From contig JAJIRX010000622.1 of the NCBI GenBank assembly GCA_023853785.1, positions 1,584,642-1,648,641 of the forward strand: a stretch of 64,000 bases of DNA, read 5' to 3'. Both the position numbers and the translations under genes were made by a program. Every line of letters begins with the position of its first letter. Position 1 is the stretch's first letter. Shown in pieces: positions 57,699 through 64,000 of the stretch. Source of the DNA: Psilocybe azurescens (taxonomy: Eukaryota; Basidiomycota; Agaricomycetes; Agaricales; Agrocybaceae). A model generated the notes under the pieces. It did no database searches. It was not told the DNA's origin and was given only the letters and a program-made list of their open reading frames with translations.

Positions 57699-57971
57699 TT
57701 TACATAGCTGCTGCTGAGGACCTGGAACTGCACTCTGTTGATATCTCAGCTGCTTTCACCAATGGAGACTTGGATCAAGTACATCTACACTTATGCGAGC
57801 TTGATGGATTCTCCAACAGGGCGCCCAAACAAGGTCTGCATACCCAAAAATCATTGTATGGTCTCAAGCAGTCAGCTCGTCAATGGAACATCAAATTGCA
57901 TGCTGCACTCACCCAAATGGGATTCAAGCAAGTTGAAGCAGACAGATCTGTCTACACTACTCCGATGGCCA
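57699..57971 (+). pseudogene. Ty1/copia reverse transcriptase fragment
   Basis: One open reading gives YIAAAEDLELHSVDISAAFT followed by NGDLDQVHLHLCELDGFSN, SLYGLKQSARQWNIKLH and MGFKQVEADRSVYT. The AF-NGDL, KSLYGLKQS-RQW and D-SVY elements are the copia RT (RVT_2) pattern. It is cut on the left by the Tc1 element and on the right by the gypsy LTR. Confidence 0.85.
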
Positions 57972-58481
57972 TGTTCGCATGTTGTGCTTCCATTTTGTTA
58001 TGGACACTTTATTTTCTTTTTGCTTTTCCTTTCGTATATAAAACCTTCCTGTCACATGATGGACAACATCATGTGATTGTTACGACAAGTCTTTTCTTTT
58101 CTTTTCTTTTCCCTTTTCTTTGTCATCTGTCACATCATTGATACATCATCGTATGTTCTGATGAACTTTGCTTTCCATCATATCTATGAAACTCCATCAT
58201 ATCTTTGATGGACTTTCACTTCTATCTTTTATGATACATCTTTCGATGAACACTTGATCTGTTTCCTCTATTCTTATATACATCTGCTGATGAACATTCA
58301 AACTCGTTTCAACTTGCTGTGCGGTTCATAGTATTTATACCAGGAAGGATCCACTGTATTCTTTAGCTAGTTCTTGAGAATCTAACCTCCTCTTACTTGA
58401 CACCGCTTGGAACTTGCTGTTCTTGACTACTTGACTGTCGGCTTTATCCACGCACGTGAATATAAGCTTGAAGTCGTAACA
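57972..58481 (+). repeat. 5' LTR of the gypsy element
   Basis: Starts TGTTCGCATG and ends GTCGTAACA (TGTT...AACA termini), about 510 bp. A TATA-like element (cgtatataaaac) at 58,033 is well placed for a promoter. The left edge directly abuts copia RT sequence. The second LTR is not in the window, so the borders are provisional. Confidence 0.65.
58033..58044 (+). promoter_or_regulatory. TATA-like box of the LTR promoter
   Basis: cgtatataaaac, about 60 bp into the LTR, is the best core-promoter match in the element. Confidence 0.5.
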
Positions 58482-58523
58482 AAAGAACTAGCTCATCTAC
58501 AAATCTCGCCCGCTCCCCAGCAG

Positions 58524-59757
58524 ATGAGACCTCTGAAACCCGAAACAAAACACGGCACCACCGAAAAGCGGAATTCCTGCTACTGACAGCTCAGAAGAAG
58601 GAACCCTGACACGAAATTGGCAGACACTGAACCCGTCCAGACAAAGCTCTGAAGATATCAACCTAGGCAACGAAGACCTATTGAACTCGCTATACGGCTT
58701 ATTATCAACCCTGGCGATAGACCAAGAAGAACAACAAGACACAGACATGGTTGAAACAAAGCGGAAAGAAAGAAATCTCGATCAACAAACCTGTTGTATT
58801 CGATGGAGACCGAACAAAGTCCAAGTCTTTCATGCAAGACTGCTACCTCTACATGGACATAAACGATGACATCTACAACACAGACAAGAAGAAAATTGCC
58901 TTCATTTTATCATTTTGCATGGAAGGAGGAGCAAAACTATGGAAGGAACAGTACTTGACCTCGAGGACAAAAGGAACTAGTCCCAACCAAACCCTCGAAT
59001 GGGACACCCTCGGAACATTTCTCAAAAATTCCACGACGCATTCACTCCAGTGGATGAAACCAGATCAGCCATGAATGACATAAAACAACTTAGGCAAAAA
59101 CCCAATAAAAGGGTGGAAGACATCATCAACAAATTCAAGTTGTTGGTAGGACAAGCCAACCTAGGAACAGAAACGGAATCAGACCATGCCCATCTCATTG
59201 GATTATTCCAAAATGCATCACACCTCAGCTTGCCGACAGGATCCTGTACTCCGAAGACCTTCCAAGAACGATCCAAGGCTGGTACAAAAAAGCAACAACA
59301 TTTGACACCAACTAGACTGGCCAAGGTCTTTAGAGAAGAACCAGAAGAACGTAGGAGGGCGCCACGATGGAACAACTTCCCAAGAAACAACAGGAACTAC
59401 GACCCAAACAGGGATGGATGTAAGCGCCATGACAGCCGAAGAACGAGCCAAATTAATCAGGAAAGGCGCCTGTTTCAGGTGCAAACAACAAGGACATCTA
59501 TCCAGAGATTGCCCACAGAAAGGACCAACAAACCAGAACAGAACCCAAGGACAACCCAGCAAGAAGTGGACCCCAAAGGAACTCCATGCCCATATCAGGA
59601 GCCTGAACAAGGACGAAAAGACGAACTCGCAGACCTCATGGTTAAAACAGGATTTGAAGAGAAAGAAGAAAAGGATTTTTAAAGTGGAGAAACAGGACGA
59701 CGTCTGTCTCTCCTTATCTGAAGATACAATCTGTACTTATGGCAACAATCGAGAATA
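58524..59757 (+). pseudogene. gypsy gag region with zinc knuckle (frameshifted)
   Basis: The first ATG after the LTR is 58524. The coding reading continues through DLLNSLYGLLSTLAIDQEEQ, FDGDRTKSKSFMQDCYLYMD, AFILSFCMEGGAKLWKEQY and QLRQKPNKRVEDIINKFKLL, a retrotransposon-gag layout, but jumps frame several times. The knuckle CFRCKQQGHLSRDC (CX2CX4HX4C) near 59,480 binds nucleic acid. The frame closes at about 59,757. Confidence 0.8.
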
Positions 59758-59761
59758 AAAC

Positions 59762-62700
59762 TATGCTTTTACCAGTTTCATTCTCCACCAAGAAACAGAA
59801 TGGCTCACAAATCGCCGAAACCTCTAAGCGCTCTTAGACTCAGGAGCAGGAGGGAAATTCATTGACCAGAACTATGCACAAAAACTTGGACTCAGAACCC
59901 AACCCCTTGGAAAAACCGATCCGGGTTTATAACGTAGATGGAACCCCGAACAAGAAAGGAACCATCTCATCATTTGTAGACCTGGACCTAAAGGTTGGAA
60001 ACCGGAACCATCGGGAACAATTACTGGTCTCTGGGCTAGGAAAACAGAAAATTATTTTAGGATTCCCTTGGCTACAGGAAAAGAATCCAGGAATCAACTG
60101 GCGAACGGACAGATAACTTGGAAACCACGTCAAGGGCCTACAATAAATCAAACCACCATTGAAGAAGAAACGGACAAACGAACACCCACAATCGAGACTA
60201 CCCACCCATTGGAGGAATTGAATCGTTAGTCATCCAATATATCGGGGATGCAAACGAAGACGAAATAAAAGAAACTTGGCTTAACACCAAAATCACGACC
60301 TCACAGACGCTGGCCCAACAATATGAACCAGAGAAACCGACAAGACCTCTCCAAGAAATTGTTCCCCAGAATATCAATCATATATGGACCTTTCGATAAA
60401 CAAGCGGCAGACCGATTCCCAGAACCAAGACCATGGGACCATAAAATTGAGTTAAAAGAAGGATTCATACCAAAGAAATTCAAGGCATACAATATCACAC
60501 CGGCAGAACAAACAGAACTGGACACCTGGACAAAGGAACAATTGGACAAAGGATACATTCGACCCTCGGAATCACCTATGGCATCTCCCTTCTTCTTCGT
60601 ATCAAAGAAAGATGGAAAGCTTAGACCTTGTCAAGACTACAGGTATCTGAACGACTGGACAATCAAGAACGCTTACCCACTACCACGGATTACGGAACTT
60701 ATGGACAAATTGAAAGCGCCAAAATTCTTCACCAAACTAGATATCCAATGGGGCTACAACAATATCAGGATAAAGAAGGTGATCAATGGAAAGCAACATT
60801 CAAAACCAACTGAGGACTTTTCAAACCAACTGTAATGTTCTTTGGCATGTGCAATTCCCCAGCAACCTTCCAATCCATGATGGACTCAATCTTCGGAAGA
60901 CATGATATCACAATGCTTCGTAATCATCTATATGGACGACATTCTAATCTTTGCAAAGATCAAGGGGAATTGGAAAAATACACCAAAATGGTTCTACAAC
61001 GACTCCAAGAAAACGATCTCTATCTCAAACCGGAAAATGCTCTTTGCTCAAGGAAAAGTGGAATATCTTGGAATGATTGTTGAAGCAGGAAAATCTCTAT
61101 GGATCCAACAAAACTCAAAGGAATTCAAGACTGGCCAGCACCTACTACTCTCAAACAAGTCCGATCGTTCCTGGGCTTTGGGAACTTCTACCGAAAATTC
61201 ATCCGGAAATTCTCTGAAGTAGCTCGACCTCTAAATGAACTCCTGAAGAAAGACAAAGGATTTCTATGGAATGACACAACTCAAGCTGCCTTTGATGAAC
61301 TGAAGAAAGCGATTTACGGAAGAACTGGTACTCTTGATGCCCAACCCCGCCAAACCATTTCAAATCGAATCTGACGCTTCAAAATATGCCTCCGGAGCAG
61401 TCCTTACTCAACTGGACGGAAATGGCGAAAGACACCCATGCGCATTTATATCAAGAACGTTCTCTCCAACCGAAAGAAACTACGAAATCTATGACAGGGA
61501 ATTACTGGGAATAATCAGATCATTACAGGAATGGAGACACTACATCCAAGGATCAGAACACACGACTACGGTATATTCAGATCACAAGAATTTGACATAT
61601 TTCAGATCAGCCCAAAATCTAAACCTGACGACAGGGCGCTGGTCTCTGTATGTCTCAGAATTCAATCTGAAGTTGGTACATCTACCTGGAAACAAAATGA
61701 TTCAATCCGATACCCTTTCAAGACGCCCGATTTCACCCCAGAAGAAGACCACGACAATGAAAACATCACCTTACTTCCAGAAAAGCTATTCATCGACTTA
61801 ATCGACACCGAGTTACAGGAAAGAATTGCCAATGCGAACGAACTGGACCACAACGCAGCAGAAGCAATGAAAACCCTATTAGAAGGAGGACCACCAAATG
61901 CACGACATGACCTCAGAGAATGGAAAACAGAGAACGTGAACGGCAAAACTATCTTATACTACCAAGGACGAGCCTACATTCCAAAAGATCAAACCCTACG
62001 GAAAGACATAGTCAAATCATATCACGACCCTATCTCAGCCGGACACCCTGGAGAATTAGAAACATTCAATTCGGTAAAACAACACTACTGGTGGCCAGGA
62101 TTACGATCATTTGTCAAGCAATACATAAAAGGATGTGCCGCCTGCCAACAGTTCAAAATAAATCGACATCCCTCTAACCCATCATTCATACCAATACCTG
62201 GACCAAAGTCAGCCCGACCCTTTGCAGACAGTGCTATGGACTTCCTTACAGACCTTCCACCGATCCTGGACAAGCAAGGAGAAGTTGAATTTGATGCGAT
62301 TCTAAGCATCACCGATCACGGGAACACAAAAGGACTTATCCTTATTCCATGCCGAATGAAAGGACTGGATGCTGAAAAGACTGGCAAACTCTTACTGGAC
62401 AATCTCTACAAAAGGTTTGGACTACCAGACAGCCTCACATCAGATCGAGACCCCAGATTTGCGCTGAATCATTCAAAGAACTAATGAAACTCCTTGGAGT
62501 AAAATCGAAATTTTCAACTGCTTATCACCCTCAAACGGACGGAACAACAGAACGATATAACCAAGAGATCGAAGCCTATCTATCCATATACTGCTCGTCT
62601 CACCCAGAAGACTGGCACGAACGACTTGGGACCCTCGAATTCACTCACAATAACCGAAGACATGCGGACAGACAGAGAACACCATTCAATTAATTCTCGG

Positions 62701-63290
62701 ATACTCCCCCATCGCAATTCCCACCGCATTCGAACACACCAAGTTTCCTTCAGTAGAAGAAAGACTGAAGTATCTTCAAAAGGATCGAGAAGAAGCCCTA
62801 GCAGCCCACGAACTAGCCCGGACAAGGATGGCTGAAAGGAAAAACTCAAACTTCACACCGTTCATCCAAGGACAAAGAGTTTGGCTAGAAGCAACAAATT
62901 TACAGACAATTATCACAAGAAAATGGCACCAAAACGAGAAGGACCCTTCAAGATCAAAGAAGTCTTAGGACCCCTAACTTATCGACTGGAACTCCCCAAA
63001 GGATGGCTCATTCACGATGTATTCCATGCAACACTTAATCCATACCACGAGACCGAAACACATGGACCCTAATTTCATTCGACCGCCACCAGAGATATTA
63101 AATGAAGAAGAACATTGGGAAATAGAGACGATTCTCAAACATTGAAAAGAGGAAGAGGATACCAATACTACGTCAAATGGAAGGACTATCCGATCACTGA
63201 AGCAACGTGGGAACCGGCTTGTCTTTGAAGAAACCGGTAACGAAATCTTACAGACTTACCGAACACGTCACAAGCTGTAAAAAGACCACC
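59762..63290 (+). pseudogene. gypsy pol: protease, RT, RNase H, integrase, chromodomain (frame breaks)
   Basis: The protease active site LLDSGAGGKFIDQNYA lies at about 59,835. RT has [54 protein letters not shown] and the intact box IIYMDDILIFAK (about 60,925). RNase H starts [19 protein letters not shown] and has [11 protein letters not shown]. The integrase has HPGELETFNSVKQHYWWPGL, CAACQQFK, SAMDFLTDLPPILDKQGEV and SLTSDRDPRF. The chromodomain is GYQYYVKWKDYPITEATWEP (about 63,157-63,216). Unlike the inverted copy, the RT and RNase H aspartates are kept. One-base breaks (for example near 60,800, 60,900, 61,080, 61,690, 62,460, 62,690 and 63,140) interrupt it. Confidence 0.88.
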
Positions 63291-63431
63291 ATCTTCCCTC
63301 ACTCGACAATCAATCAACATGCTCTCCTTTCCTCGATCAAACGCGCCAAGTCCACTCTCTTTCCCCAAGACACTCACGAACCTATTTTCCTCACAACAAA
63401 AATACCAAAATCCCAAGAAGATCGACAACAA

Positions 63432-64000
63432 ATGCTTGAAGAACTTGAGATAGCGTTCATAATGTCTCGAGATGCGGAGAAACAAGCACACAATGAACTC
63501 AAGGCAAGATGCGCAGCAATGGCGCATGACCAAAATCTAGAGTATCAACTGCGGATTTCCCAGCTCAAGGAAAACTTAGACCGGACTGGCAACAAAGGCT
63601 ATAAGAAAGGTCAAGTCGCTACACTTCTAGGCAACAAACATCGATATCCAACAATGTCTCATTCCACTGCTCGTGCCTCATCTGTTCCCCAATCTACTAC
63701 TACATCGTCTCAACTTTTTAATACTCTCTCCGCTCAACTACTTGAAATCTTGAAAATGCCGAAACCGATACGACGTCAAGCCCTTGCCCCCTTTATCGAA
63801 CAAGAACTTGAATTCTTCAACTATTTATCTGGCGAAATACGAATCATCGAGGCGGACATCGCAGTCAAACAGGCGAGAGTCCGAGTCCACCACAAAGCCG
63901 CCACCGACTCCTCAAACGTCTTCAACTCAAGGGTTTTGAACAAGCCATCAAACACGTGCTCATCAAACACCGCACGACACCCCCCACGGAACAACTCACC
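63432..64000 (+). CDS. extra 3' ORF downstream of gypsy pol, unknown function (partial)
   Basis: From ATG 63432 the frame stays open to the window edge (189 codons), and it is open further upstream without an ATG. It begins MLEELEIAFIMSRDAEKQAH, a charged helix likely to form a coiled coil, followed by an S/T/Q-rich stretch and IEQELEFFNYLSGEIRIIEA. I recognise no domain. The matching segment is present in the inverted copy (49,445-49,930), so it belongs to the element and not to a neighbouring host gene. Confidence 0.65.
   Translation, partial: MLEELEIAFIMSRDAEKQAHNELKARCAAMAHDQNLEYQLRISQLKENLDRTGNKGYKKGQVATLLGNKHRYPTMSHSTARASSVPQSTTTSSQLFNTLSAQLLEILKMPKPIRRQALAPFIEQELEFFNYLSGEIRIIEADIAVKQARVRVHHKAATDSSNVFNSRVLNKPSNTCSSNTARHPPRNNS

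Larger units (their letters stand above)
57972..64000 (+). mobile_element. chromodomain Ty3/gypsy retrotransposon (5' part; right end outside window)
   Basis: Contains a 5' LTR, gag with zinc knuckle, pol in the order protease, RT, RNase H, integrase, chromodomain, and then an extra 3' ORF. The order PR-RT-RH-IN places it in Ty3/gypsy, and the C-terminal chromodomain places it among chromoviruses. Several one-base frame breaks exist but catalytic motifs are intact, so it is younger than the inverted copy at 49,440-52,605. The 3' LTR should be beyond 64,000. Confidence 0.9.

Overview
This is a nuclear segment of a filamentous basidiomycete, most likely an Agaricomycete (mushroom-forming class). 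Support comes from the dense 50-80 nt GT-AG introns in nearly every gene, the basidiomycete-type DUF6533 membrane protein, a homeodomain factor with the long fungal C-terminal module, a Q-rich ARID/SWI1 subunit, and KDZ/Tc1, copia and chromodomain-gypsy type transposable sequence. No rRNA, tRNA or CRISPR was recognised.

Positions 1-48,930 are ordinary gene-dense euchromatin. From left to right: a partial YhhN/TMEM86 protein (-), a DUF6533 protein (-), a Serinc/TMS1 protein (-), a basidiomycete-type hypothetical gene (+, possibly broken), CWH43 (-), a CobW/ZNG1-type GTPase (+), a J-domain protein (+), a Zn2Cys6 factor (-), a VTT/TMEM41-like protein (+), an ARID SWI/SNF subunit (+), an inositol polyphosphate 5-phosphatase (+), CCDC130/Saf4 (+), a small mitofissin/Atg44 (-), sulfite oxidase (-), COX12 (-), PRP18 (+), JJJ1 (-), TIM13 (+), a homeodomain factor (-), U1-70K (-), a ZNF830-like protein (-), nicotinate phosphoribosyltransferase (-), RRP41/SKI6 (+), TRM8 (-) and citrate synthase (+). 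Many are divergent pairs sharing 95-175 bp promoters. Several work in mitochondria (Atg44, COX12, TIM13, CIT1) or in RNA processing (Saf4, PRP18, U1-70K, RRP41, TRM8).

Positions 49,440-64,000 are a transposon cluster. A truncated, CpG-decayed chromodomain-gypsy copy on the minus strand is followed by about 2.7 kb of repeat-rich sequence with two oppositely oriented CTACTG-rich arrays, a GATAAAA tandem repeat, a Tc1/mariner element with about 210 bp terminal inverted repeats nested in a copia reverse transcriptase fragment, and then a younger gypsy copy on the plus strand (5' LTR, gag, pol, chromodomain and a 3' ORF) that runs off the right edge.

A strong cross-cutting signal is that many otherwise well conserved genes, including citrate synthase, COX12, PRP18, TRM8, JJJ1 and Saf4, are each interrupted by one-base shifts, nearly always in a short homopolymer run. 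This looks like consensus under-calling in the assembly rather than biology, so gene ends below are given for the frame-corrected reading where that is clear.
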